From positions 8,763,501-8,827,500 of the forward strand of contig CM068320.1 of assembly GCA_034766995.1 (NCBI GenBank): a stretch of 64,000 nt of DNA, in the 5' to 3' direction. Below the pieces are notes generated by a model. That model ran no database searches, was not told the origin of the DNA, and saw only the letters and a program-made list of their open reading frames with translations. The translations under genes and the position numbers were made by a program. Shown here one piece after another: positions 24,170-34,623 of the stretch. Source of the DNA: Acanthacorydalis orientalis (taxonomy: Eukaryota > Arthropoda > Insecta > Megaloptera > Corydalidae). The stretch's first letter is position 1. Every line of letters starts with the position of its first letter.

Positions 24170-24370
24170 AATCAATTTAAACCTTCAGCCGACCGTTTCA
24201 TTTGAACGAATTAATAAAACCTGGCATCGTAATAAACAGGAAGAATTATCAATGATATACGGCCAAGTTCAAAAATTCGCCAGCAATTAATTGTGTCGAG
24301 CGAGCGTCGCGGCGCTAACATCGTTCCACACCATTTAAAAGAGTCGACAAGTATAAATATTTACATAGAT
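24170..24370. promoter_or_regulatory. GC-elevated island with homeodomain-like sites
   Basis: Contains AGCAATTAATTGTG (homeodomain-type core) next to a CpG cluster (GAGCGAGCGTCGCGGCGC). GTCGCGGCGCTAAC at 24306-24319 recurs with one change at 28410-28423, in another island. No coding potential is seen. The regulatory interpretation is inference. Confidence 0.3.
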
Positions 24371-25439
24371 TGCAAACAGGTTTATACATAAGGTTGATCA
24401 TTCTTTCTCGTACAGACACCAATATTATTTTAAAATTATTTATATAACGTATAAAGTAAGTACTTCATAAGTTTTTATTACAATACCCTATCCTTTATAT
24501 CTAATTATTAGTTGAGAAAAAAATACTTCTAATAAAAGATATTTTTTGGTTTTAAATTTAGCGATCGACTATTTTTAAGAGACATAAAAAATAGGTATTC
24601 GGAGTTATAAAATGTGAAATAATTCGTTAATTAAAAATATAATTAAAGGGTTCAATCTTTATGAAATATTTCTTTATATTCTATATTAAACTGGAAATGG
24701 TTCATAGATGGTTGAACTCGACAAAGACGTTATTATACATTGAGTAAAATATTAATTTGTCATATTAACAAATTCTGTTCGCTCATTGGTTATTGTAACT
24801 AAATATTTCATATTTTATATACTATTATACATAAATTCCTTTGAGATGATCGCGCTTTTATAATAAATGGTATTTAATTAGAAATTTATTTAATAGACAA
24901 AATAAAAATATTAAAGCTAAACAAATGGATATTGCTTTGAACTGCTTGAACTGTTTGTCATAAATTTAAATTATATGTGTGGTATGTGCCGTTGTGAAAT
25001 GTATTAGTAATGAAAAAAGGCACAGTTTCGATAAGTACTTCTTAACTTGATGTCCGTTAATCACAAGTGATATACTTATTTCTTATAAGTGGTCCTACAA
25101 CAGACGTCGATGGTTAATTTATTTTCGCACAAGTAAATGACAAATTTAAATCGAAATATAAATACACTTTTTGAAATAAACACGAGTAATCATCATATTG
25201 AATAATTGTTTCAATATAACGCATACATTTTTCTTTCATTAAAATGTCCTTGAGCATTTGTAAGTTATTAACTCAGGTTTCTATTAACAGTTCTGATAAT
25301 AAAAGGAAACGTTTTATTTTTCCGGGAAAAACATTAATATACATAAGATACCTTGTATACCTCTCTCACAACCAACCTAGTTTTGCATATAATTTACTAT
25401 CTATTATCTGCAGTAACTAAAGGAATGCTTAAAGTATTA
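24371..25439. other. AT-rich intergenic sequence, no gene seen
   Basis: No ORF, transposon or RNA gene was recognised. Confidence 0.5.
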
Positions 25440-25441
25440 TA

Positions 25442-26713
25442 TTAGGTAACCAAGAAAGTTCTGTCGCTGTTATAACGTACAGTAATTTCAAGAATTGTTT
25501 ACGCTTGTTATCGGACAAAATTCCAAGAATTGTTTATCAGTAATATTAGCATGTGTTTTTAATGAATCTCGAACTGTTCACTTTAATTTTGAAAAATAAT
25601 TCTAACCCTTAAAAATGTCTGAAAAATAGTGTAGTACGTGCGTGTTCGTTTTATGAATTTAAGCTTGGGACTAACGCTACAGAAACTGTAAAAAAAATTT
25701 GTACTGCGTTTGGAGAAAATACAGTTACATCAACAATGGACCAGAGATGGTTTAAAAAAATTTCTGCCGGGGATGAATCCATTAAAGATGAGACCGTATC
25801 AGGCAGATCATCAAATTTAAATATTGACGAATTGACAATGATTGAAGCAAATTCTAGTTTAACGTGTCAGAAGCTTGCAGATTGTTCAAAGTAAGTGACG
25901 AAACAATACGGAAGTATTTATATAAAATAGGAAAGAGGTGAAAATTAAGTAAATAGGTACCACACAAATTAACTCCCAATAACAAATTACAGCGTCTTAC
26001 AATCTGTACATCTCTTATTTCATGACTAAAATTATAGAACTTTTTGGATCAAATTTTGACCACTGGTGAAAAATGGATTATTTATTCCAATTTCAAACGT
26101 ACTCACCACTGGCTTTCATTAGGTGATCAAGTTCCACAAAGTCCTAAATGAAAGTTGACACTACGAAAACTTCTCTCTGTTTGGTAGACTTCAAAAGGAA
26201 TTATTCACCATGAATATATACGAGTGGGTCAAACCCTCACGGAGAACATTTATAGTGAACAACTCCAATGAGTACACGATGCGTTAAAACAAAAACAGCC
26301 AGCATTTGTAAATCGTAAAAAAGTTTTATTTTTGCAAGATAATACACAACCACACACGTTGCAATAGAAACCAGATCAAAAGTTACGAATTTAGGATGGG
26401 AGATCCTCCCTCATGCCCCGTATTCCCCAGACATATTTCCATCAGATTATCGCCTATTTTCATCTTTGGACAATCGTATGCGTAGCAAACAGTTTAATAA
26501 TGAAAAAGAATTAAAAATGGAAGTGTCTATATTTTTTGAAAATAAAAATTAGCAGTTCCATAAAAATCGAATTTATAAATTGTATTCTCGCTGGGAATGG
26601 GTTGTTCAATGCGAAAGTGGATATTTTGATGAATAGTTATTAAAAAGAATTATGTAAAAATACACAAATGTTTTTTTCAATTCAAAAACGACAGAACTTT
26701 ATTGGTTACCTGA
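25442..26713 (+). mobile_element. Mariner element, full length, inactive
   Basis: Inverted termini: left TTAGGTAACCAAGAAAGTTC, right (complement) TCAGGTAACCAATAAAGTTC, both continuing TGTCG. The TA target duplication is at 25440-25441 and 26714-26715. The 1272-bp length is that of a complete mariner. The transposase (separate entry) is broken. Confidence 0.9.
25615..26636 (+). pseudogene. Mariner transposase lacking the first catalytic Asp
   Basis: The start MSEK (25615) is followed at once by a stop. Further on, FEFKLGTNATETVKKICTAF, MDQRWFKKISAGDESIKDE, GRSS and SLTCQKLADC form the helix-turn-helix half. The catalytic part reads TTGEKWIIYSN where the family has TGDEKW, so the codon for the first catalytic Asp is gone. 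LQDNTQPHT (second Asp) and YSPDIFPSDYRLFSSLDN (third Asp) are retained, and the C-terminus WVVQCESGYFDE ends at the stop at 26634. Stops and frameshifts are present in both halves. Confidence 0.85.
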
Positions 26714-27026
26714 TATTAATATAGTTGATATATATTATACATACATATATACAATATATTTAATATTTTATAATTTCATATTTTTTTTATAATTTTGTTT
26801 TGATATATTTTTATATATTTGTTCAATAGTTGTTTTATAAAAATAAATTTTTGTATAAAATATGTATTGCATCCTGTTCTAAATTAAATATATTTATATA
26901 GAATTACATACGGAGTAAATTCTTACATTCTTTTACCCTAAATTATATTATATCATTTAATAACTCAATTACTATTTGTACACATTTTGCTAACTTTTTT
27001 ATAAGTATTTAATTTGTGATCTGATG
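26714..27026. other. Very AT-rich spacer, no gene seen
   Basis: Between the mariner and the hAT-like MITE; only AT-rich low-complexity sequence. Confidence 0.5.
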
Positions 27027-27362
27027 CAGTGGCGCGTCAAGAGGGAGCGGTAAGGTGCCTTGGAACCATTCAAACAAAAAGGGAAAAATACTAGAAAACA
27101 AAATAAAATCATCGCGCGAAAATGCTCTTATGTACACAGAGAGATTAATGTAATCCCCTATCACTATCCCTTATATATACAGAGAGAGATTAATGTAACC
27201 ACGACTGAAGTAATTCAAGAGCTTTGTAAAAATAAAAGAAAAATGGATTTCATTTTTAAAATTTTTTATAATCACATAATAAATTTTATTGAATTCATAT
27301 TAAAAAATTTTCATGTGTTCAACTTGCATTCCTCCCCAAGATTAAACTTGAGTGCGCCACTG
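27027..27362. mobile_element. hAT-like MITE (336 bp)
   Basis: The termini are inverted: left CAGTGGCGCGTCAAG, right (complement) CAGTGGCGCACTCAAG. The flanking 8-mers ATCTGATG (27019-27026) and ATCCCATG (27363-27370) match at six of eight positions, as expected for an aged 8-bp hAT target duplication. Inside are two nearly identical short blocks (CAGAGAGATTAATGTAAT and CAGAGAGAGATTAATGTAA) about 50 bp apart. No transposase is encoded. The 176-codon ORF at 27060-27590 starts inside the element and runs out of it, so it is unlikely to be a gene. Confidence 0.65.
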
Positions 27363-27370
27363 ATCCCATG

Positions 27371-27775
27371 TACGTTGTCCGTTTTTATATTAATATTTTT
27401 CTACAAACCTTCTATGAGATGTTCTTTATTCAGGTCGCCATTAAATAGTATACATTTATATCGAATATTCTTCATTATCCTTACTGTTTCCATACTCTTG
27501 ATCATCGAATCATTGTCATGCGTCGTTGTCCTGTTTTATTCAAAGTATTTAAGTATTTTGTACCATCATTATAACGGTTTAATTTCCTGAATGACTACAT
27601 GCTTGTTTTTTCGTTTGCGTGTTCTAATATTTTTCATATTCTTTTATTTCTTCTGATTGTCTCAACAGTTTTTTTTTCGTTTGAATGAATGTATAAAGCG
27701 ATCCGTGAGTGACAAGTTGTTGATAAACACTGAGTTAAATTTCTTTATAAAATCATTTACATATTAATAACGTTT

Positions 27776-27779
<4 letters not shown>
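27371..27779. other. AT-rich spacer, no gene seen
   Basis: No recognisable feature. Confidence 0.45.
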
Positions 27780-27842
<63 letters not shown>

Positions 27843-27863
27843 CACACACACACACACACACAC

Positions 27864-27915
<52 letters not shown>
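27780..27915. repeat. (TA)n(CA)n(TA)n compound microsatellite
   Basis: A TA array of about 55 bp, a CA run, and a second TA array of about 50 bp. Confidence 0.95.
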
Positions 27916-27919
<4 letters not shown>

Positions 27920-28004
27920 TCTTATTTGACTGTCTATAAGTAGACTTTTTAAATTTTCCATTTTTAATGTTTTAATGGCCTTCATTGTGACACTTATCTA
28001 GTGC

Positions 28005-28085
28005 ATTTTATGATATCATTACCCCATCTATTATAGGTCTTTTTCTGGGCTCTTTATATTTTTGATTCTCAGTCAATAATTTATG
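28005..28085 (-). mobile_element. Small fragment of the RTE-like LINE
   Basis: The segment from TACCCCATCTATTATAGGTC to TCTCAGTCAATAATTT matches 59685-59755 of the larger RTE-like LINE (ATCCCATCTGTTCATTGGTC ... TCCCAGTCAAGAATTT) at most positions. In that element this codes the GRP/NRW-type C-terminal segment. No other part of the element is recognisable nearby. Confidence 0.6.
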
Positions 28086-28319
28086 TTATTTGTCTTTTGT
28101 TTTCATTTTGTATGAAACGAAACTCCTGATTGAAATCTTGATAATTTGATGTTGACATGGTTAATCGAAGTCAGAATCTTCTCAGTCAATTATTTTAAAA
28201 CGTGCATTGAATTGAAAAGAAAATTTATTAAAAAACGTGGCTTTCATATTTTATAATTGAATTATGACAAAACTATGTTGTAAATTTATATGGAATAAAA
28301 TTATGTTCGTCCAATGGTC

Positions 28320-28460
28320 ATAATAATGTTTGATTTGAAACAGTTCGTCGACGTCATGTCTGTATGGCGGCTGGGATCATTAGGTGAAACGTGTTGGTTG
28401 GCACACGTCGTCGCGGTGCTAACGCCCACGTCGATATTTGTCTGACAAATATGAGGAAAA
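28320..28460. promoter_or_regulatory. CpG-rich island, candidate regulatory element
   Basis: Short CpG cluster (TCGTCGACGTCATG, CACACGTCGTCGCGGTGC, ACGCCCACGTCG). It shares the 14-mer GTCGCGGTGCTAAC (28410-28423) with the island at 24.3 kb. Non-coding; regulatory role inferred only. Confidence 0.25.
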
Positions 28461-28767
28461 AAATTAATTAACAGTCGCAAATATAAACATCTACGCTACA
28501 CATGTCTAGTCTATGTCTTTCTGACATCGACGATAGCTCGATTATACAAAATAAATAACTGACACTTCGTCATTCCGAAGTACAACACTTCCGTCATCAA
28601 ATGTCTGTCAAGGTGGACGTCGGCTTCTACTAAAAAAAACATGCACATACACATATAAACACACATAGCCGACATCGACTGACATCTGCTTTGATCTCTG
28701 TGAAACGTATATATTAATATACAGGTATGTTTGTTGGTTTGAAAAGCTTCATTTTCGGTGTAAATAA

Positions 28768-28768
28768 T

Positions 28769-28828
<60 letters not shown>
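28768..28828. repeat. (CA)n(TA)n compound microsatellite
   Basis: CA run followed by TA run. Confidence 0.95.
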
Positions 28829-28831
<3 letters not shown>

Positions 28832-28929
28832 TTTGTGTGTATGTAAATTAATTCGATGCATTCTTTTTATAGAAAATGAATTTTAATTTAGGGAAAAATG
28901 GAATATATTTCAATTATCAAAATATCCTT

Positions 28930-29900
28930 CATTATTTTTTATAACTTTGCTCTGTTGTCGGGTAATTGACGAATCACTTGTAGAAAGTCATGGCGACTTT
29001 TTGTGTCAATGAGATTGTTAATGAATTTTCAGAAGACTGTTTTAAAATGTGTATCAGGCAGGTGATGTTGGAGCAATCGGAACATGATAATTTGACTAGG
29101 TTAGGTCCGGTGAATACACTGTATGAGAGAGAACTTTCCCAGTCCAACGAACGTAAAACGTTTTTGGTCCCTTTTGCGACATCTGACCAAGCGTTGTCGT
29201 GCTGAAAAATGACTTGCTTTATTCCCTCGCCAGAAAATGTTCTTTTTCTCTTTAATTCGTCACTCAAATAGATGAGATGTTGTAGGTAACGTTCTGAACT
29301 TCAAGTCTGGTCAGATGAGAAGAACCTAAATATACCAAAAAATGCACATTAATCCTTTCTTGGTGTGGATATTTGATTTCAGAGTCGATGTTGATGATTT
29401 ACTGGACATAACTCTCGATATTTGTCGTTTAAGATTGTCCTATAAACACCTTTTTTCATCCCCGGTCATGATTTTATGAAAAAATCCTTTCTTTTGAACC
29501 TTATGCGCAAGAACATAGACGTATTACATCTTCTTTCTTTGTTTTCCGGCCTGAGCTCATATGAAATCCATAGGCATAGCTTTTGTCTTTTTCGTAGATA
29601 TGTAAATGATATGAAATTGCTCGTTGGGTAACTTCGAAGTTGTTAATCTAGGTTCTGTTTAGTCTGAGCGGATTTTTCTCAAACTCCTTATCTTCAAGTT
29701 TTCAGTTGCCCGGGACGTTTCGCATTGAAAAGATCAAAATTATCACTTCGAAATTGTTGAACTGTTGTCTTTGCATGCTTTATACGTTCCTACACATCTT
29801 CCCTCAAAGCTGAACAAATCGTTACCGCGATATGGGCAGCATTTTTTTTCAACTGGAGTGCAAAAAGTATGCGATGCCTAATATAGTGCTTTTCGGTCGT
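28930..29900 (-). pseudogene. Mariner transposase (decayed), minus strand
   Basis: Minus-strand reading from about 29890 gives, across several frames, KKNAAHIAVTICSALREDV, then FRSDNFDLFNAKRPGQLKT (helix-turn-helix half), then IMTGDEKRCL (first catalytic Asp near 29465), SDELKRKRTFSGEGIKQ, IFQHDNAWSDVAKGT (second Asp near 29205) and SLDWE. After a frameshift YSPDLT.SNYH follows where the third Asp lies, but the family's PSDYH reads SNYH, so the third Asp is probably lost. It ends with IRQLPDNRAK near 28940. This is a fourth mariner lineage in the window. Terminal inverted repeats were not found; the 5' side abuts the foldback element at 29901. Confidence 0.75.
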
Positions 29901-30050
29901 ATTCACTACTAGTCCACAATACATAACCCCTTATTTTTATTGTTTACCACATATTTGAAACTTCATGAGTAGTTTCATTTTGATGAGTCTACCACATTTT
30001 TCCTCCTGCGAAAATTCGCGGTAACGCTGCATTTTCAAATGCGTGATTCC
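29901..30050 (+). repeat. Foldback element, left arm
   Basis: Inverted partner of 30444-30596. Confidence 0.8.
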
Positions 30051-30443
30051 GAAACATATCAGTTTTATAATGTTACATAATGCAATGGTTTAAAATTAAA
30101 ATTAAAATTACCACATTTTTTTTGCAGTGAATTTGAAAGATAATTTGATAAAAAATATGAAACAGAACTTGACCTACAGAAACAATCCGGCGACAGATAA
30201 GTCCACCGCCTGCTACATGTCGAAATAACGAGGTTGTGTTTTGTGATTACCATAGGTTTAATTTTTGCAAGATTGTTTAAGAAATGAATGTCATTTTTAC
30301 GATAACCGGTATGGTGATTACCACGTGTCGGCCAAAAATCACACGTGATAGATGAGTATATTTTATCACCGAATATTGCCGTGTCCGACAAAAATATCGC
30401 ACCGTATTGCCAGTCCGACAAAAAAAACGCGTTTGAAAAACGC

Positions 30444-30596
30444 GAATCACGCATCTGAAAACGCAGCGTTACCGATAATTTTCGCAGAGGAAAAGTGTGG
30501 TAGAGTCGTCAAAATGAAGCCACTCACGAAGTTTCAAATATGTGGTAAACAATAAAAATAAGGGGTTACGTACTGTGGTCTATACTCTTGTGAATT
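30444..30596 (-). repeat. Foldback element, right arm
   Basis: Inverted partner of 29901-30050; differs by a few substitutions and small indels. Confidence 0.8.
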
Positions 30597-31793
30597 TATA
30601 CCAACTGCTTGCTCATATATAGTGTTGTTAAATATTAAGATTAAAAACAGAGTTGCGATTGATTCAAATTAAAGGCACCTAATTGATTTATGCACTTAAT
30701 AATATGTATGATTTTATTTTACAAATTTTTATAAGTTTATTCGATATAACTTGTTCATTTTAAAGTAATGTTTTGAAATATAACTTATCACATATACTGT
30801 TAATTTTAAGCTTATATATGTTAGAATTAAATTATAAATCACTAAATCTACATATAGATTAGCATTTGAAACAAAATGTTCATTCCATATTGTTCAACAT
30901 TTTCTTGTGAATGTATGAAATATTTTTAAAAAAATGAGTCGTTAGTTATATTTATTTATTTTTAATAGAATTGTCTATATACTGTACATGAAGAAACTTT
31001 TATTGTTCTAATACAGTGTTTTTCAAACAGTCTTCCACTCAACACTGATGTTACGTGAAGTAAAAATACGTGTCCCGTTAGAAAATAAGAAAAAAACAAT
31101 ATAATGTTGTTTCAGAACTTAAAGAGTATAATTATGTTTACTAAAAAAACAATTTCTGAATTATTAACAATAATCTTACCATCCTTATTTATTATAGTGT
31201 TTTTCTAGATCTATATAGTAAATAAAAATATTGTTCTGATTCCTAATGTTTTCAAAATTATAACAGGTTTTCATTTCTAAATTAAATTGAGAAATACTAA
31301 CTTAATAAATAATAATTAAAAGTCTGATAAATGTAACAGATCAAGGAATGCTTCATCATAAGAATAGTTTAATGTATTGCTAGTAGTAAATTTAAAGTAT
31401 TTGTCTTTCTTTAATTAACTGTTTCAATTGTGAGAAATATTTCTTAGTAGTTCTTCTAGGTACGTTTAATTGTTAAAATTGGTGCATTTGTAATTTATAT
31501 AGTAATGTTAAACAATGTCATAATATTGTGCAGGTATTGTAGCTAAATTCAGTTTCATTGCATTTCATGTAATGGTATTGTTGGAACAGTGTATGTATTT
31601 TTTATATTGAACTTCGTCCTTTTTTAAACGATTAATTTTATACAAAAAAATCTTATCTTCTTTGTATTATACAACTACATCGTTCAAGAGTGATTTCTAT
31701 ATTAAAATACCTCCGTGTGATACCTCAAATCACATGTAGAAATATTAAAATGTAGTTCGAATAAACAAATCTATGTTAAAGTTAAACGTAGGG

Positions 31794-31794
<1 letters not shown>
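30597..31794. other. AT-rich intergenic sequence, no gene seen
   Basis: No recognisable ORF, transposon or RNA gene. Confidence 0.5.

Positions 31795-31861
<67 letters not shown>
31795..31861. repeat. (TA)n microsatellite
   Basis: Uninterrupted TA array. Confidence 0.95.
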
Positions 31862-31862
<1 letters not shown>

Positions 31863-31929
31863 GTAACCACCTCTGCAATTGAGCCATATATATTTCATAC
31901 ACAAAGCAAACATTACCTACAATATAATT

Positions 31930-32300
31930 AAAAGTCCTTACGTTCACACGACGGCCTTCTGGTATTCCTTCCGTTGGCAGACTGACTCGTCAGCTCACTC
32001 ATCCTCTAGGATAGCCGGGCCCCGTAAACCAACATTTACTCATGCCTGATCTAAACACAACACGAAGTTAGATAACTAACACAAATTATATATCCTCTTG
32101 GAAACATTTAATTAAATTTTAATGCCGGGATGATTGGGTGGATACAACTTTAACCGGATATCAGTGTCAACTCTGAAATATACACCGTACACGACGCATA
32201 AATGGATGTTATGTGCGTACTGCTTCTTCCACGTACGTCGTCAACGACCGGTGTGTGTGCGTATGTGTAGGTGCGTGAGGGCGTGCGTTCGTGCACGATC
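31930..32300. promoter_or_regulatory. GC-elevated non-coding island, candidate regulatory element
   Basis: Contains ACGACGGCCTTCTGG, ATAGCCGGGCCCCGTAAACC and a CpG-rich stretch around 32230 (CCACGTACGTCGTCAACGACC), then GTGTG tracts. No coding signature or transposon terminus was recognised. Confidence 0.25.
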
Positions 32301-32828
32301 GTTCATTTCCTAGTTGCAGTTTCCTTCATCAAAATAAATGTTTTATTTCTGTATCATATCGTTACATATTCGGCATAACGAAAAGTAATGTTTCTCTCAT
32401 GTCATCATATTTTAGATATTACTTATTAAATGTGTTTTCACGTTTCGCATACTTGAGCCTCGTTTCGGACTCTGACTAATTCACGTTCAGAAATGAATTC
32501 TTGTTTCATTCCATATACATATTTCGATGTCGATACCATTGTTTACAGAGCATCGTCGTAATTCGTACAAGTAACAATCAGAAAGGATCAATAATAATTT
32601 ATTGAATGTTTTTCACCAGAAAATTTTTTTTAGGTTTCTGATCTGAGGTAAGAATTCGTTTTTGAAAGATCTTTTTAATTTTTATATTTACAATACACGA
32701 ACCGAGACATTTATATACTCTTAATAAAATTTAATAATTATTATAACATTTAATTTAGTTTCTTTTATTATTATACTTTTGGATTTTAGACTGAAACTAT
32801 TTCTACACAGCAATATATATTCTTATCT

Positions 32829-32831
<3 letters not shown>
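32301..32831. other. AT-rich intergenic sequence, no gene seen
   Basis: The 62-codon ORF at 32291-32479 shows no recognisable domain. Confidence 0.4.
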
Positions 32832-32888
<57 letters not shown>

Positions 32889-32928
32889 CTATTTAGCCAC
32901 AAAAAACTATATATATATATATATATAT
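32832..32928. repeat. Two (TA)n microsatellites
   Basis: TA array 32832-32883, a 25-bp spacer, then a shorter TA array 32909-32928. Confidence 0.95.
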
Positions 32929-33007
32929 TTGATAATAATTTTATAGGCAATGTGTTTTAAAAAATATGTTTATTGTTTCATTCGGTTGCATTAATAGGCT
33001 TATATCT

Positions 33008-33064
33008 AAGAAGTGGACTAGCGCAGCGAGCCCAGGGGTCGGTGAGCGAAGCGACCAGGGAGCG
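33008..33064. repeat. GCGCAGCGAGC-type GC-rich box
   Basis: A GC-rich patch, GGACTAGCGCAGCGAGCCC followed by GGTGAGCGAAGCGACCAGG, stands out sharply from the AT-rich flanks. A patch with the same TAGCGCAGCGAGC core occurs in inverted orientation near 44590-44650. Probably part of an unidentified dispersed repeat. Confidence 0.35.
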
Positions 33065-33520
33065 AAACCTCTTTGTTGTATATTGTGATTAGGTTTAAAT
33101 TTTATCTAATCGTAAAGAAATTCTTTTTTTTTTGCATATAGTACAAACGGAAAAGAAATTGTTTAGTAGATATTTAATCACTTTAGTTACAAAAGTATAA
33201 AGAAAAGTCACTTGTTTGGATTAAGAGTAAATTTCTATATTTCTAATAAGTTAATTTCTTGGCTTTCCTTTCCCGTTTTCAATCAGTGAAGTTTTTTTAA
33301 CAGTTGTTTTATTATTCTTAGCGCCATTGTAACGATTGTTTGCTTCAAATCAGCCTTCATTCAGTTTCGTACTATTTATTTTTTATTTTATTTGTTATTA
33401 CATCTAAAATTTGACTAAAGTATAAACTTTGTTTTAATTTGAAAACTCCATTTTCAATAAATGCATCGTGTTGATTTTTTTTTAAACTATTATTCAAATA
33501 CATAATCTCTATCTATCTAT
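33065..33520. other. AT-rich spacer, no gene seen
   Basis: No recognisable feature. Confidence 0.45.
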
Positions 33521-33587
33521 GAGTGGTGTTCATACTGCCTCTGGCCATTTCCCGCATCTCAATCGCCATGTGCTTCAGTCGTGGACG

Positions 33588-33854
33588 TCAATCTCCTCTA
33601 CGTCCCATGTCCTCATGGCAGTTCTTACGTCTGGCCCATCCTCTTTTTCTTCTTCTTGAGGGGACCCACTTCCAGGCTATATTTGGCATTCTCTGCCTTT
33701 CCATTCTCTTCATATGTCCATACCATAACAGCTGTTTCTTTTCTATAGTGCACGTTATTGGGATTTTGACGTTGCTCTTCTTCCTAATTTCTTCGTTTTT
33801 AACGTGGTCAAGTAACGTGTGTTGGCAGCATCGTCTCCAGAAGTTCATCTCCAT
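33588..33854 (-). pseudogene. LINE reverse transcriptase, C-terminal segment
   Basis: Reads EMNFWRRCCQHTLLDHVKNE, then IEKKQLLWYGHMKRMERQRM and WVPSRRRKRG. The same frame upstream (to about 33930) encodes ESCATYGSEVWTLNANTKRR, the usual YG.E.W segment. The element's coding end is close to 33530. Confidence 0.85.
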
Positions 33855-34103
33855 CGCTTCAATCCTTCTTTTCGTGTTCGCGTTTAGAGTCCAAACTTCC
33901 GACCCGTAAGTGGCACAGCTCTCTACGAATGATTGAAATAATTATTTTTTTGTTTTTAACGAGATTTCCATACCTCATATTACGGAATGCAGCTTGCTAG
34001 TAATGGCCCTCCCTTTCCCAATTTTATTCAGTATGTCCTTTTGATTTGATCCATCAGATATTAGTGTAATGCCAAGATAGTTGTATTGGGAGGTTGTTTT
34101 GAT

Positions 34104-34313
34104 TCAATTTTTTTCAGTCTCGATGTCCCGACCGTTTGCCCCAATGACCATGTATTGTGTTTTCTTGGTGTTAATTTGCAGGCCCCAGATTTCGAATTCC
34201 TCTATTAGTTTTCTTATCATATACTCTATATCCTGGGTATAGTCTGCCGTTATCATTTGGTCGTCGGCGAAGAGTAATGTATGTATGATCCCTTCTCCAG
34301 TATTGATACCCAT
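34104..34313 (-). pseudogene. LINE reverse transcriptase, FADD palm segment
   Basis: Contains HTLLFADDQMITA with the double catalytic Asp, then EYMIRKLIEEFEIWGLQIN and KKTQYMVIG (motif D). Follows the previous ORF after a frameshift. A single stop after ETEKN then separates it from continuing sequence SQYNYLGITLISDGSNQKDI (about 34040-34095). Confidence 0.85.
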
Positions 34314-34623
34314 TGCACTGCATTTTCCAACTCCAATTTCTTAGGACAGATGTCATGAAAATATTAAACAGAATCGGGGACAGAGGACAACCCTGTCTTA
34401 CTCCTTTACTAACTTCGAATTCTGAGAAATAGGTATGACCGATTTTTATTTTACTTTTTGCTTCTTTGTACAGTAATTTTACAGCGTTGATATATGTGTT
34501 AGCAATTCCGTTTTCTTCAAGTGCGGTCCATAATTTGTTTAGAGGCACACTATCAAAGGCCTTTTTTAGATCCACGGAAACCATGCGAAGTTCGCTGTTA
34601 TAGGCTATACTTTTTTCCACCAA
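34171..34623 (-). pseudogene. LINE reverse transcriptase, motifs A and B
   Basis: Opens with SELRMVSVDLKKAFDSVP (motif A with its catalytic Asp), then LWTALEENGIANTYI, VKLLYKEA and motif B as SKGVRQGCPLSPILFNIFM. After about residue 90 the sequence no longer fits: a frameshift near 34310 moves the FADD box into another frame. The ATG is arbitrary because the upstream part is truncated. Confidence 0.85.

Larger units (their letters stand above)
29901..30596. mobile_element. Foldback element with ~150-bp terminal inverted repeats
   Basis: Left arm 29901-30050 and right arm 30444-30596 are inverted copies, both containing (left orientation) CAATACATAACCCCTTATTT, GTTTACCACATATTTGAAAC, GATGAGTCTACCACATTTTT and GGTAACGCTGCATTTTCAAATG, with scattered differences. 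Between them is about 390 bp that encodes nothing recognisable and includes a small GCGTTTGAAAAACGC hairpin. The outer ends carry ATTCAC-like sequence. A target duplication could not be fixed, so the superfamily is unassigned. It adjoins the 5' end of the minus-strand mariner relic and may have inserted upstream of it. Confidence 0.8.
33523..34623 (-). mobile_element. 5'-truncated non-LTR retrotransposon (LINE), minus strand
   Basis: Same LINE type as 8760-10117 (both have an FADDQ catalytic box, the EAMEM...RRC and WYGHMKRM-type C-terminal segments, and YLG after the palm). The coding strand runs from about 34623 down to 33523. It ends next to a TATC/GATA tetranucleotide run (33509-33522), possibly its 3' tail. 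The endonuclease and the 5' half of the reverse transcriptase are missing, so the copy is 5'-truncated as usual for LINEs. Coding pieces are listed separately. Confidence 0.87.

Noticed and set aside
27060..27590. 176-codon ORF, the longest in its neighbourhood
   Set aside because: It starts inside the hAT-like MITE and runs out of it, is Lys/Asn/Ile/Phe-rich as expected of AT-rich DNA, and has no recognisable domain.
30065..30454. 129-codon minus-strand ORF inside the foldback element
   Set aside because: No recognisable domain; it spans the unique middle and part of an arm, with no sign of coding bias.
29920..30590. LTR pair
   Set aside because: The two ~150-bp arms are inverted, not direct, so this is a foldback element and not an LTR element.
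33523..33909. 128-codon plus-strand ORF
   Set aside because: Antisense to the LINE C-terminal region read on the minus strand.
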